DNA from: Anaerolineaceae bacterium
GTDB lineage: Bacteria > Chloroflexota > Anaerolineae > Aggregatilineales > Phototrophicaceae
Length of the DNA: 64,000 nt
Reading direction: 5' to 3'
Assembly: GCA_020634115.1 (NCBI GenBank)
Contig: JACKCH010000018.1
Coordinates: 1-64,000, forward strand
Shown here: piece by piece, positions 50,920 through 61,000 of the stretch
How positions within the stretch are numbered: position 1 is the stretch's first letter
Layout of the letters: every line of letters starts with the position of its first letter
Made by a program: the position numbers and the translations under genes
The notes under the pieces: generated by a model
Told to the model about the DNA's origin: nothing
Databases searched by the model: none
What the model saw: the letters and a program-made list of their open reading frames with translations, nothing else

Positions 50920-51954
50920 ATGCAGCCAGATTACTCGATTGTCATCCCGGTTTATTACAATGAAGGGTCGCTGACACCGACCCTGTTGTCGCTCAAAAGC
51001 GAGGTCTTTGAGCAGCATCCTGACCTGCTTCCTGAGGTAATCTTCGTGGATGACGGCTCTGGAGACGGTTCTCTGGCAGAACTGCGGCGTTTGCAAACGC
51101 AGTACCCTGACCTGGTGAAGGTGATTAAACTCACACGCAATTTTGGGCAGGTGAGTGCTGTTCTGGCTGGATTAGCCTTTTCCCAGGGGAAGTGTGCGAT
51201 TTTTATCTCGGCGGATGGTCAGGACCCGCCCAAACTGATTAACGCCATGCTGCAGGCACATTTTGAGGAAAATTGCGATATTGTCGCCTGTTTCCGCGAG
51301 GGGCGTGATGAATCGGCTTATCGTATCTGGACATCGCAGATATTTTATAGGGTGATGCGGAAGCTTAGTTTTCCGAATATGCCTCAGGGCGGTTTTGATT
51401 TTGCTCTGTTAAGTCGGCGTGTTGTGCAGGTACTGCTGAGGAATCGTGAAGCGACACCGTTTTTTCAGGGGCAAATCCTATGGACAGGGTTTAACATTAA
51501 ATTCATCGGTTATCACCGTCTGGAACGCAAGGTGGGGCGCTCCGGTTGGACGTTTACCAAAAAACTCACCTACCTGATGGATGGTGTCGTTGCCTATTCC
51601 TTCTTCCCGATTCGCTTTATCACGGCGGTTGGTGTGTTAGTTGCCCTCGGTGGTTTTCTCTACGCCTTTATCATTCTGGTGACGAAATTGATCTGGGGAC
51701 TTCCAGTTACAGGGTGGGCGCCGCTCATGATTATCATTCTGGTTCTCGGTGGTACACAGATGCTCATGTTAGGCATTATTGGTGAATATCTGTGGCGTTC
51801 GTTGGCCCAGGCCCGCAACCGAGACTCTTATCTCATTGATGCGATATATGGCGATTTTCGCAATGTTGATTTGCCAGCGACTGGGGCACAGTCGAATCCC
51901 AACGACAACTTAAAGAGTGATGCAGTTGAGAACACAACCCATTCAATCCGATAA
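50920..51954 (+). CDS. GT2 glycosyltransferase, polyprenyl-phosphate type
   Basis: 344 residues. GT-A motifs FVDDGSGDGS and SADGQDPP, then two hydrophobic segments near the C-terminus (about 235-260 and 270-290, LVALGGFLYAFIILVTK). This is the layout of ArnC/GtrB/DPM1-type enzymes that put a sugar on polyprenyl phosphate for use outside the membrane. The next gene is a GT39-like enzyme that could use this lipid-linked sugar, and the two overlap by 35 bases. Confidence 0.9.
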   Translation: MQPDYSIVIPVYYNEGSLTPTLLSLKSEVFEQHPDLLPEVIFVDDGSGDGSLAELRRLQTQYPDLVKVIKLTRNFGQVSAVLAGLAFSQGKCAIFISADGQDPPKLINAMLQAHFEENCDIVACFREGRDESAYRIWTSQIFYRVMRKLSFPNMPQGGFDFALLSRRVVQVLLRNREATPFFQGQILWTGFNIKFIGYHRLERKVGRSGWTFTKKLTYLMDGVVAYSFFPIRFITAVGVLVALGGFLYAFIILVTKLIWGLPVTGWAPLMIIILVLGGTQMLMLGIIGEYLWRSLAQARNRDSYLIDAIYGDFRNVDLPATGAQSNPNDNLKSDAVENTTHSIR

Positions 51955-53776
51955 AAAAGTGACTTTGCCAGTTCTGTTGGTAGTCGGTTTTTTGGCTCAA
52001 ATCTGGGGCAGTTTTCCGCTTTGGAATCATAGTAGCGATAGCGGTCAATTCCTCGGACGCTACTCCTATGGCTACGCGGCCATCCTGATCCTCAATCTGA
52101 TTCTGATTGCAACTTGGTTTCTGCTGCTTGTGCGGCGGCGTAAACTGGAAAACCAGTTTAAGCGGTTGCCTGCACGCTGGTTGTATCTTCTGGTTATGGT
52201 GGCCGGATTGGCTATGCTGGGGATATATCTCACTTCTGTTGAGACACAAATTAAACAATATATTGCGTTTAACTGGCTATTGTTTTCTTTGGTTGTGATC
52301 TATGTAATCCCTGACCGTCGTCTTAGTATGCGTTGGGTGATAGCCATTGTGCTGGTTATCGCCGCGATTCTGATCCCCATATTTGTTACAGCACTGACGG
52401 AGCGTGCTTTCAGCCCGGATGAGGCAACATGGGCGGATTACGCGACATCGCCGTTTGTGGCGGGCGGTATGTATGTGCGTACCTGGCTGCGTGAACCGCT
52501 GGTCATCGAGCCGGGGCGTGGTTGGAGTACCGCGATCTACGGTTGGCTACTGGAAAATGTCTCATTTGATATTAAAGTCGGCCGCATTTTTAACTTCGTG
52601 GGATACTTGTTGGGTTTTGCAGGGATAGGGGCAGTTGCGGCCCGACTCTATGGGCGAGAGGCGGCATTCGTCAGTGTGTCGTTTGCGGTTCTCAGTCGCA
52701 GTTTTTTCATTTCGCATGACTATCGCCCAGATCATCAACTCCCGCTTGGTCTGATGCTGGTTACGCTCGCTGTGCTTCAGGCGCGGGGCAGCAAAGGGCG
52801 AACTGCCCGGCGAGTCTGGCATTTCATCGCGGGTTTGTTAGCGACACTCGTCCTTCAGATTCACGCCGCCGGTATTGTTTTTATCTTCGCGTTTTCGCTT
52901 TTCTATTTTGTCGAGTTTGTGATTCAGTCCTATCGAAAGCGCCAACTGACTGCTCTGGAGCCGCTTATCTGGTTTGGTGCCGGTATCATGTCAGGCATGG
53001 TCCTTTTCTATTTCCTGAATATCGCCCCTGTTGGCGGTTTTGCGGTGTACTTTGAGAATTTATTAAGGGATCGATGGGGGTTCAGCCTGACCCGGCGACT
53101 GGCTTTCCTGCGCTGGCCGTCGCTCCCGGAATGGATGGTTATTCTGGGTGGCTTTGCCTATATCCTCTGGCGGCGAAATCAGGTTGACCGACTGCTGCTG
53201 GGACTGGTTGGTTGTATCGCATTGGGCATTTTCCTGCTGGATTCCCAGGGATACCGCACGACATATAATGCGCTCTATGTTATCCCTGTTGGCACGCTGG
53301 TTGTTCATGGGTTTTCCGATATTGCCTGGGGACGGAAGCATCTACTCATTTTAGCGGGCGTGCTCACGGTGATGGTTGCCGAGATGTCCGGCCTGTTTAT
53401 CAACTGGCGGACAGTTGGCGACTGGCTGGCAACCGGGCAGTTTCCGCCTTTTCTTTACGGCGAGCTGCGTTCGGCGATTGCACCCTATGTCAGCGACGAT
53501 GATGTGATTGTCGGCACACATGAATTGATCTGGACTTTTCCCGATCAGCGGGAACTCTATGGTTATGCAGCTGAATATCTGGCGGCGCAACGGTTGAAAG
53601 TAGCCGAACCAAAGGGGGTTTGGGAGTATGTGGAGCCAACGTTGATCATTGAAGTGCCTAATCAGAGTTTTGATGTTGGGCTGGTGGCCTATATGGATGA
53701 GCACAATTTCCAGGTTTGCCAGACGCTTGATGTTCTCGATACACCCATTCGTCTGTATCGCACTTCCTGCCCCTGA
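51920..53776 (+). CDS. GT39-like membrane glycosyltransferase
   Basis: 618 residues from ATG 51920 (GTG 51917 is possible). About ten to eleven hydrophobic segments; an acidic loop after the early segments (FSPDEATWAD, residues about 157-166) and the segment HDYRPDHQLPLG resemble the ArnT/PMT-type active-site loops. Such enzymes take a sugar from polyprenyl phosphate, here probably made by the GT2 gene before it, and move it to a lipid or protein outside. The stop is two bases from the stop of the converging propeller gene. Confidence 0.75.
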   Translation: MQLRTQPIQSDKKVTLPVLLVVGFLAQIWGSFPLWNHSSDSGQFLGRYSYGYAAILILNLILIATWFLLLVRRRKLENQFKRLPARWLYLLVMVAGLAMLGIYLTSVETQIKQYIAFNWLLFSLVVIYVIPDRRLSMRWVIAIVLVIAAILIPIFVTALTERAFSPDEATWADYATSPFVAGGMYVRTWLREPLVIEPGRGWSTAIYGWLLENVSFDIKVGRIFNFVGYLLGFAGIGAVAARLYGREAAFVSVSFAVLSRSFFISHDYRPDHQLPLGLMLVTLAVLQARGSKGRTARRVWHFIAGLLATLVLQIHAAGIVFIFAFSLFYFVEFVIQSYRKRQLTALEPLIWFGAGIMSGMVLFYFLNIAPVGGFAVYFENLLRDRWGFSLTRRLAFLRWPSLPEWMVILGGFAYILWRRNQVDRLLLGLVGCIALGIFLLDSQGYRTTYNALYVIPVGTLVVHGFSDIAWGRKHLLILAGVLTVMVAEMSGLFINWRTVGDWLATGQFPPFLYGELRSAIAPYVSDDDVIVGTHELIWTFPDQRELYGYAAEYLAAQRLKVAEPKGVWEYVEPTLIIEVPNQSFDVGLVAYMDEHNFQVCQTLDVLDTPIRLYRTSCP

Positions 53777-53778
53777 TG

Positions 53779-54966
53779 CTACCCCGGCCTGATGGTGTAG
53801 ATGGTGCCGCCGGTTACGCTCAAGTAGATCCAACCATCAGGGCTGACTGCCACGCCCAACGGCGCGTGCGGCCACAGCCCGCTGCCCTGATACTGAATAT
53901 CGTTGGTCGTCAGTCCTGGTGGGTTGGTTTTGTCCGCCTGTTCTGGCAGGATGATGGTGTACCCGTCTGGCACGCCATCTGCATTGAAGGTCACTACCGC
54001 TAGCGAATAGCTATCGCGTAAATCGGTCTTGTTCGTCGGCCCGTGCAGCACAATCAATAGCGTCCCAGTGATATTCGGGAAGGTGTCGCTCTCGTAAGCT
54101 GCCAGCCCCACCGGCGTGCTGTGCGTGGGCAGCGCCAGCGCCGGGGGTGTCATGCCGGAGCAATCCACGCTCTCCGGCCAATCCGGGCGGTTATCCACGC
54201 CGATACAGTACGGCCAACCGAAATCCGCGCCCGGTGTAACCCGGTTCAATTCGTCTAAATTGGGTGTGTCGAACAGGCTGTCACGGGCAGTGTCTATTGT
54301 CCATAATGTTCCATTCAAGAAAGCCACATCTGCCGGGTGTCGCAGCCCGGTAGCGATGACCTGCCGGTCACTCCCATCCAGCGCAAAACTGAGAATTGTT
54401 CCCCGCAGTGGGTTATCCGGCACACAGGCATCGCAGGGTGCACCGATTCCCACGTATATTCGTTCATCCGGCCCCACCGTGAGTCCGCCTGTCCAGAAGC
54501 CTGTGCCGGATGGCAGATCATCCACCAGCGTCGTGATGGTTTCGCCCTGAATACGGTAAATCTGGGATGCACCGCTGACGTATAACGCACCGTCGTAAAA
54601 CACCAGACCATTAGGCCGTTCGAGATGGTCTTCAACTAAACGCGGTGTATCGGGTAGGCCGTTGCCGTTGGTGTCATCCAGTGCCCAGACTTCACCTGGG
54701 AAAGGGCGAGTCGCGTAGAGTGTACCATTCGGAGCGGCAGCCAGGGCTGTAAACGCCATATCCCCGGCGTCCGGCAGGGCAATGACCTGTTCCAGACACC
54801 ACAGCGTCCCATTAATCCAGGGGGGATCAATAAAGGTGGGGCGTTCCAGGCAGGGCTGTAAGTCCGTTTGTCCTAGAACGGATTGGAAAGACAACAGGAG
54901 CGCCAGGACGGATAGAAAAAGCCAGATGAAAGGATGCTGCGCGGTGTGGGTTCTCATCTGGCGCAT
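53779..54966 (-). CDS. Exported PQQ-type sugar-dehydrogenase-like propeller protein
   Basis: 395 residues. Signal peptide (FIWLFLSVLALLLSFQSVLG, then Q). The body has the repeats of the soluble glucose/sorbosone dehydrogenase propeller: LERPNGLVFYDGALYVSG, IYVGIGAPCDAC, GLRHPADVAFLNGTLWTID, RVTPGADFGWPYCIG and GVAVSPDGWIYLS. Several family residues for PQQ and calcium binding look present, but the catalytic His is not certain. Cys pairs (CDAC, LEQ-CL) suggest disulphides. It may oxidise a sugar outside the cell or just bind one. It converges with the GT39-like gene. Confidence 0.8.
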   Translation of the reverse strand: MRQMRTHTAQHPFIWLFLSVLALLLSFQSVLGQTDLQPCLERPTFIDPPWINGTLWCLEQVIALPDAGDMAFTALAAAPNGTLYATRPFPGEVWALDDTNGNGLPDTPRLVEDHLERPNGLVFYDGALYVSGASQIYRIQGETITTLVDDLPSGTGFWTGGLTVGPDERIYVGIGAPCDACVPDNPLRGTILSFALDGSDRQVIATGLRHPADVAFLNGTLWTIDTARDSLFDTPNLDELNRVTPGADFGWPYCIGVDNRPDWPESVDCSGMTPPALALPTHSTPVGLAAYESDTFPNITGTLLIVLHGPTNKTDLRDSYSLAVVTFNADGVPDGYTIILPEQADKTNPPGLTTNDIQYQGSGLWPHAPLGVAVSPDGWIYLSVTGGTIYTIRPG

Positions 54967-54999
54967 TTTACGGGAAGGGGGATAGGTTGTCTACGTTGA

Positions 55000-56232
55000 C
55001 TATTCCGGCGCTCCGTCAAGGGGCAGCACCATTGTGAACACGCTGCCATGTCCGGCTTCGCTGCGGACGCTCAAATAACCGCCGTGTGCTTCCGCCACTG
55101 AACGTGCCACGAATAACCCTTGCCCTAATCCGCGTGGGTCGAGCAGTTTGCCGCCTTTGGTACGGGGTTCGCCCCGGTAGAAGCGGTCAAAAATATGGGG
55201 CAGATCTTTCTGTGCGATTCCCACGCCGGTATCCACTACCTGAATCGTCACATGGGTGTTATCGGTCAGGCTGGCGGTGATGATAATGTGTTCACCCGGC
55301 TCGTTGTAGCGGACAGCATTTTGCAGGAGGTGGCCGATAGCCCAGCGCAGCCGTTGGTCGTCACCACTGATCTGCAGATAGTCGAGGTCGCGCACCATGA
55401 CGACAATATCGAGGTTGGCACGCTTGATTTCCGGCATATTGCCGTTGACGACGTTCCAGATCAATTCCTCAATTTGCAGCGTGTCGTGGCGGATGTTGAA
55501 GGCATTCGCACTCATCTCCGAAATATCGAGTAGTTCAACGATCATCCTATCCAGGATATCGACATTCCGGCTGAGGGTTTCCAAAAAACGGCGGTTCGCC
55601 GGGAGTTCCGCTGGTTGGCCCAGAAGGACATCGCTCATGCCTTTGATGACGGCCATCGGTGTGCGCAGTTCATGTGAAATCGCTGTTACGAACTGGTCTT
55701 TGAGTCGGTCAGAAAGCGCGTCCAGAGTGACATCCCGCAGAACAAACAGAGTCCCGAGGCGGCTGCCCTCAGAATCGGCAACTGCTGCGACCTGTGCTCC
55801 AATTACCCGGTTATTGACCTGGATTCGGGTGGGTTCGCCCAGCGGAGCCAGCTCCGATTCAACGGTGGTGATGTCCCGGTACGCATTAAACAGGCTGCTC
55901 AATTCGCTTTCCCAGAAGGCCTTATTGCTGCCCAGCAGGTCACGCGCCGCCTTGTTCACCAGCACGATACGGCCCTCGGTATCCTGCATAATCACGCCCT
56001 GGTCAATTGTCGCCAGGATGCCCTGTAATCGTTCAATTTCCGTGTTCCGGTATTTCAGGGCGCGGCGTAAGCGGATATTCTGCTGCTGAACCTTTGTGGC
56101 TTGCTCGCGTTCTGCTTCTTTCTGTTTGCGGCTGATCCCGCTGTAAAGCCGGTTGAACATTTCCGCCGCAGCTGTTCCCAAGCCATTGATCCGGCTCAGG
56201 ACGCCGCCGAGTTCTTGTGGGTCGTTTGTCAT
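55000..56232 (-). CDS. Soluble PAS histidine kinase
   Basis: 410 residues. A coiled coil (34-72), a PAS-like domain (about 72-170, ATIDQGVIMQDTEGRIVLVN), a HisKA domain with H187 (AISHELRTPM), and a complete HATPase_c domain (LLQNAVRYNEPGEH, DTGVGIAQKDLPHIFDRFYR, GLGQGLFVARS). No membrane segment, so it senses a cytoplasmic signal or redox/ligand at the PAS domain. The response regulator gene ends three bases before this gene starts, so the two form an operon. Confidence 0.9.
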   Translation of the reverse strand: MTNDPQELGGVLSRINGLGTAAAEMFNRLYSGISRKQKEAEREQATKVQQQNIRLRRALKYRNTEIERLQGILATIDQGVIMQDTEGRIVLVNKAARDLLGSNKAFWESELSSLFNAYRDITTVESELAPLGEPTRIQVNNRVIGAQVAAVADSEGSRLGTLFVLRDVTLDALSDRLKDQFVTAISHELRTPMAVIKGMSDVLLGQPAELPANRRFLETLSRNVDILDRMIVELLDISEMSANAFNIRHDTLQIEELIWNVVNGNMPEIKRANLDIVVMVRDLDYLQISGDDQRLRWAIGHLLQNAVRYNEPGEHIIITASLTDNTHVTIQVVDTGVGIAQKDLPHIFDRFYRGEPRTKGGKLLDPRGLGQGLFVARSVAEAHGGYLSVRSEAGHGSVFTMVLPLDGAPE

Positions 56233-56235
56233 AAT

Positions 56236-56655
56236 CTACCCTTGCTGCGCGCCTGAGCGCTTTTCCTCAATAATGCCAGTCAGTAGGCCAAAAAGCTGCT
56301 GGAATTCCGGAAGAGGTTTAGCAATAATCCGGTCAACGCCATCCTGCCTCCGCATCACATTCTGTTCGGCCTCAGACAGCATGAAAGCTGTCATCAGTGC
56401 AATCGGGATGTGTTGTAAACCGGATGTGCGGCGTATCCGGCGGGCGAGTTCGTTGCCCTTTTTTCCTGGCATCCGAATATCCATGAGCGCGAATTCTGGC
56501 AGTTTTGCTGCTTCAGTACCTTCGTCAACTTTGTCCAGCCAGTCCCATACCTGCTGACCGTTACTGAAAGTGAGGGGGGTATGACCCCAGACTTTAGTCA
56601 TAGTTGCAACCAGGCTCAGAATATCGGTATCATCTTCGGCGATCAACCAGATCAC
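56236..56655 (-). CDS. Single-domain response regulator A
   Basis: 139 residues from GTG 56655, which has GGAG eight bases upstream; a longer frame to 56691 lacks a site. A receiver only: acidic AEDDTD at 7-12, phosphoacceptor D59 (ALMDIRMPG), threonine in ALMTAF, lysine in IIAKPLP. No output domain, so it signals through another protein. It is probably phosphorylated by the kinase downstream. It is clearly related to the divergent regulator at 56878, with the same NG/DG...WL/WI...LPE-ALxDIR layout. Confidence 0.85.
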   Translation of the reverse strand: MIWLIAEDDTDILSLVATMTKVWGHTPLTFSNGQQVWDWLDKVDEGTEAAKLPEFALMDIRMPGKKGNELARRIRRTSGLQHIPIALMTAFMLSEAEQNVMRRQDGVDRIIAKPLPEFQQLFGLLTGIIEEKRSGAQQG

Positions 56656-56877
56656 TATCGGCGCTCCATAAGTTTGTGCTTGAGCAAACAAATATAAGGT
56701 ATAAATGATGATAAGGTAACATCCACAATCATTACCAGTATACAGGAAATCGGGAGTTTCAGCCCATCCGGTTTGTGGCGGCGGGTTTGCCTATTTTGCA
56801 TGAGAAAACTATTATAATTATGTATCAGAGCAGTTAGAATGGGCCTGATGCAGTGGATAAGCATGGAGGAACGGATT

Positions 56878-57321
56878 TTGTCAACGTGGATGGTAGTTGA
56901 AGACGAGCCGGATATTTATGAAGTATTGCTGGCGATGTTTGAAATGTGGGGCATTGAGGGTGTTGCTTTTGTAGATGGTGAGGAAGCCGTCGCCTGGATA
57001 AATGATGTGAATGAAGGGCGTTTTACGGGTGAATTGCCGGAACTCGCGCTCCTGGATATTCGTTTGCCGGGTAATATCAGCGGGCCGATGGTGGGCGAAC
57101 ACCTGCGCCGCAGCGAATCGCTCAAGAATGTGGCGATTGTGCTGAGTACAGCCTACCGCCTGAAACCCGATGAGGAAACGGAAGTCATTCGTCGCGCCGA
57201 CGCCGATAAGCTGATGTATAAGCCGCTGCCACGTTTCAACGAACTCCAGCGTGTGCTGGAAGAAGTGATTGCCGAGCGTCGGACAAAAGTTGTACCGAAT
57301 AATAAGCAGCCTAAGAACTAA
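56878..57321 (+). CDS. Single-domain response regulator B
   Basis: 147 residues starting at TTG 56878, eight bases after GGAGGA (56865-56870); this start makes it collinear with the paralogue at 56236. ATG 56863 is an alternative. Receiver motifs: VEDEPD, D60 (ALLDIRLPG), STAY and MYKPLP. The stop overlaps the start of the NERD-type gene as TAATG. It is divergent from the regulator-kinase operon and may compete for or share that kinase. Confidence 0.8.
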   Translation: MSTWMVVEDEPDIYEVLLAMFEMWGIEGVAFVDGEEAVAWINDVNEGRFTGELPELALLDIRLPGNISGPMVGEHLRRSESLKNVAIVLSTAYRLKPDEETEVIRRADADKLMYKPLPRFNELQRVLEEVIAERRTKVVPNNKQPKN

Positions 57322-58085
57322 TGGCAGAGGCGAGCAGTATGGAGAATGTGGCACCAGCGCGCGCCCTGGCCCGGCGAGCGCGGCAGCTTTTGCAGTGGGC
57401 TTTTGTGGTTTTCTCCATCGGTATCCTGTTGGTGGTGGTTGGCACGATGGCGTTTGTAATTCAGCTTCTGCCTCCGTCACATCCTTCTTTTGGGCTGTAC
57501 AATCTGCTGCGGTCAGTGCTCTTTGGCGTGGGTGTTATTTTCGTGGTGGCGGGTGTCGGGATGGCGATCCGGGCTTTCACGCGCCGTACCGAAAACGACT
57601 TGGCACAAATGACCGGGAATTTCCTCCAACAACAGCTTGATAGCCAGTATTCGTTTATCCGCAACATCAACCGGAGCGGCCTGGGATATATTGATGCGGT
57701 GTTGGTTGGCCCGCCGGGGGTGCTGGTTTTTCACATTCTGAATGAGCGGGGTGGACTGGCGAACGAGCATTCCAAATGGCTGCGTTACGTTAACGGCGAA
57801 TGGCGCACGCTGCGTTACAACCCCACCAAAGAGGCGGTGGTAGATATTGACCGTCTGCGCGTCTATTTACAGCGACGGCAAATTCAGGCTGAGGTGTTCG
57901 GCGTGGTGGTCGTCGTTGGCAATGTGTCCGACGTCGAACTGCATCTTGTGGAACCGGTTGTGCCGGTGGCGCATCTCACTACTCTGATGGATACGCTGCG
58001 CTCCAACTACTTCAAACGAACGGATCGTTTGCCTCCGCAGACCGTTAAAACTATCCGTCTGCTGCTGCTGGAAACAACCCGGTAA
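57321..58085 (+). CDS. Membrane protein with a degenerate NERD domain
   Basis: 254 residues. Two hydrophobic segments (about 26-50 and 62-84) are followed by a NERD-like domain (FIRNINRSGLGYIDAVLVGP, then GVLVFHILNERGG). In active NERD nuclease-like domains the segment after the GVFVIE strand carries an E-x-K; here it reads FHILNERG, so the catalytic lysine is missing and a binding role is more likely. The gene is coupled to the response regulator before it and lies five bases before addB. Confidence 0.65.
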   Translation: MAEASSMENVAPARALARRARQLLQWAFVVFSIGILLVVVGTMAFVIQLLPPSHPSFGLYNLLRSVLFGVGVIFVVAGVGMAIRAFTRRTENDLAQMTGNFLQQQLDSQYSFIRNINRSGLGYIDAVLVGPPGVLVFHILNERGGLANEHSKWLRYVNGEWRTLRYNPTKEAVVDIDRLRVYLQRRQIQAEVFGVVVVVGNVSDVELHLVEPVVPVAHLTTLMDTLRSNYFKRTDRLPPQTVKTIRLLLLETTR

Positions 58086-58090
58086 TCCCC

Positions 58091-61000
58091 ATGCCTGTGA
58101 CGAGCATCCTGTTAGCCCCGGTTGGCGCGGGGAAAACCGAATTCGCGCTGGATCAGTTGGAGCAGGTGCTGCGGCAGCCCGGTCAACCGTTCCCGAAGGT
58201 GTGGGCGCTGCTGGCTGGAAGCCGCCAGGAAGATGCATTTCGCCAGCGGTTGATCGAACGGCAGGGTGGTCGCGGCACGTATTTCAATATTGAATTCTTC
58301 AGTTTTTATACCCTTTATGCCCACCTCTTAAACAGCATCGGACAGCCACAGCGCGAACTGGATGGCACGGCACGCCGTCGGCTGCTGCGGGACATCCTGC
58401 GTGACCTGAATGAGCACAAGCAACTGGAAGTGTACGGCCAGATTGCCGATAAACGCGGCTTTGTTGAGGTCGTGGCGCGGTTCACCTATGAACTCAAGCA
58501 GCATCTGATCGAGCCGGACGTATTCACTGCCGCCGGGGATGCCCCTAAAGACCATGATCTGGCGCGTATTTACGATGCTTACCAGGAAACGCTGCGCAAG
58601 CATGAATTGATTGACCGGGAAGGCGAGGGCTGGCTGGCGCTGGAAGCTGTCAACGACCATGATTGGGTAGGGCGTGATGTCCGGCTGCTGCTGGTGGATG
58701 GCTTCGACCAGTTCAATCCGCTGCAAGCCCAACTGCTGGCGCGGTTGGCGGGGCGCGCGGAACAGACTCTCATCACGCTTCCGCATGTGCCAGGGCGCGG
58801 AAACACAGTTGGACGCCGCTTTGAGCGGGTATTGGCGCAGCTTGAAGCCGCTTTCACTGCCGAAGGGATTACGCCCCATATTGAACGGGTGGAATCGCTG
58901 CCAGGGTCGGACACGAATCGCCCTCCGGCGCTGCGCCACCTGATTCAGCATAGTTTTCGCGCGGTCCCCGAAGCGGCCTCTACCGGCGACGCGCTGGTGA
59001 TGATTGAAGCGCCCGACCCGGTGCAGGAAGCGGTGGCGGTGCTGCGGCGGGCAAAAGCCCTGTTGTTACAGGGTGACTGTCAGCCGGACGATATACTGAT
59101 CGCGCTGCGCGATTGGGAACGCTATGCTGGGCATTTCGCGGCTTTAGAGCGGCGTTATGACGTTCCGCTGGCGCTGCACCAGGGCGAACCGCTGGTCAAC
59201 AGCCCGGCGGTGATCGCGCTGCTCAATCTGTTGGATTTGCCCGATACCGATTTCCGGCGGCGCGAACTGCTGGACGTGCTGCGTTCGCCCTATTTCAGGA
59301 TTGACGGGCTGGACACCGAACCGGTTGATCTCCTGGAACGCATCAGTCAGGCGCAGGTCATTACCGGCGGGCGCGAAGCCTGGTTAGACGCGGTGCGTCA
59401 ATCCGCCGTTCCACAGTCGCGGGACGATGACGACGAGCGCGATGGTTTCACGATTCCACCAGAGACAGCAGAATCACTCTCCACGTATTTAGCGGCGTTT
59501 TTCAACCGCATCACCCCGCCGGACAACCAGACCGCCGGAACTTACGTCGCCTGGCTGCAAGCCCTCATCGGCCCGGACAATCATCACGACCCGGAGGACG
59601 ATGAGCGCGACGATCTCAACCCGGATTCCTCACTGCATCTGCTGGCGCAGATCCGTGCCATCCAGGATGAGGACGTGACGGCGCGTGACCTGGTGGCGGT
59701 GGACGCGCTGCGGCGGGTGTTTCGCAGCCTGTTCAATACCCACACCCTGTTTGCCGCGCTGGGGCGTGATACCAAAGTAAGCTGGTCGGAGTTTCTGGCG
59801 GATTTCAAAGCGGCGGTTCAATATGCAGCCATCAATGAAGGACGTAATCGGGCGGGTCGTGTGCTGGTCACGACGGCGGTGGATGCGCGTGGGCTGCCGC
59901 ACCGGCATGTTCTGATTCCCGGCCTGTCGGAAGGCGTTTTCCCGCAGCCCGCCGCCGAAGACCCGCTGTACCTGGACTCCGAACGCAAGGCCTTAGCCGA
60001 ACGTGGCGTGAAACTGGCGACGCAGGCCGAACAGGTCGCTGACGAGGGGCTGTTTTACGAACTCATCGGCCTGGCACGCGAAACACTCACGTTATCCCGC
60101 CCAGCGTACCAGAACGGCGCACCCTGGCCGGAAAGTTACCTGTGGCGCACCGTGCGGCGGGTGTTCAGCGATGCCGATGAGCGTATCCATGCCCACCGGT
60201 TGCGCGTGGGTGACGTGGTTGACGTGTCGCAGGCCGCCTCACTCTCGGAAACAGTGCTGGCGGTGGCTGGTGGCCTGAGTGAGCCGGAATCCAGCGGCGT
60301 TTATAACTGGCTGCTGGCGCATCATCACGGTTTATGGGGACACATCCGGCAGGGCAGGGTGATTGAACAGAGTCGCATGTCGCGTGCGCCGTATGACCGT
60401 TACAGTGGACGGCTGGCTGACCCGGAACTGATCGCCCAGGCTGCGGCGGCACTGGGCACAGAGCGCGTATGGAGTGCCAGCCAGTTCAACGAGTACGGGA
60501 TGTGTGGCTTCCGCTTTTTCGCCAAACGTCTCTTGCGGCTGGAAGCGGTAGAAGAACCCGAAGCGGGGATGGATGTCCGGCAGTTGGGGACGCTCAACCA
60601 CGCCATTCTGGAAGAAACCTACGCCCGCCTGGGTGCAACGCCCATCACCCCGGAAAACCTGGAACAGGCGCTGGCGATTTTCGATACGGTAGCGGATGAA
60701 CAACTGGCAGACGCGCCCGAACGCTACGGTTTCCCCACTCCGCCACTGTGGGAAAAAGAGAAACAGGTTCTCAAGCGGCGGCTGAAAGCGCTGGTCGTTG
60801 CTGATTTCAGCGAAAACAGCCCACTGGAAAAGGCCTTCGGCGCTGAACCTCGTCTCCCTTACCGGCAGGAATCCCAGTTTCAGCCTGATACCGGCATCCT
60901 GGAACTGCCGGTAGCCGCCGGTGTCGAACCGCTCAAAGTGCGCGGCTTCATTGACCGCATGGATCGCCAGAGGGACGCGGTGATTGTGGTGGATTACAAG

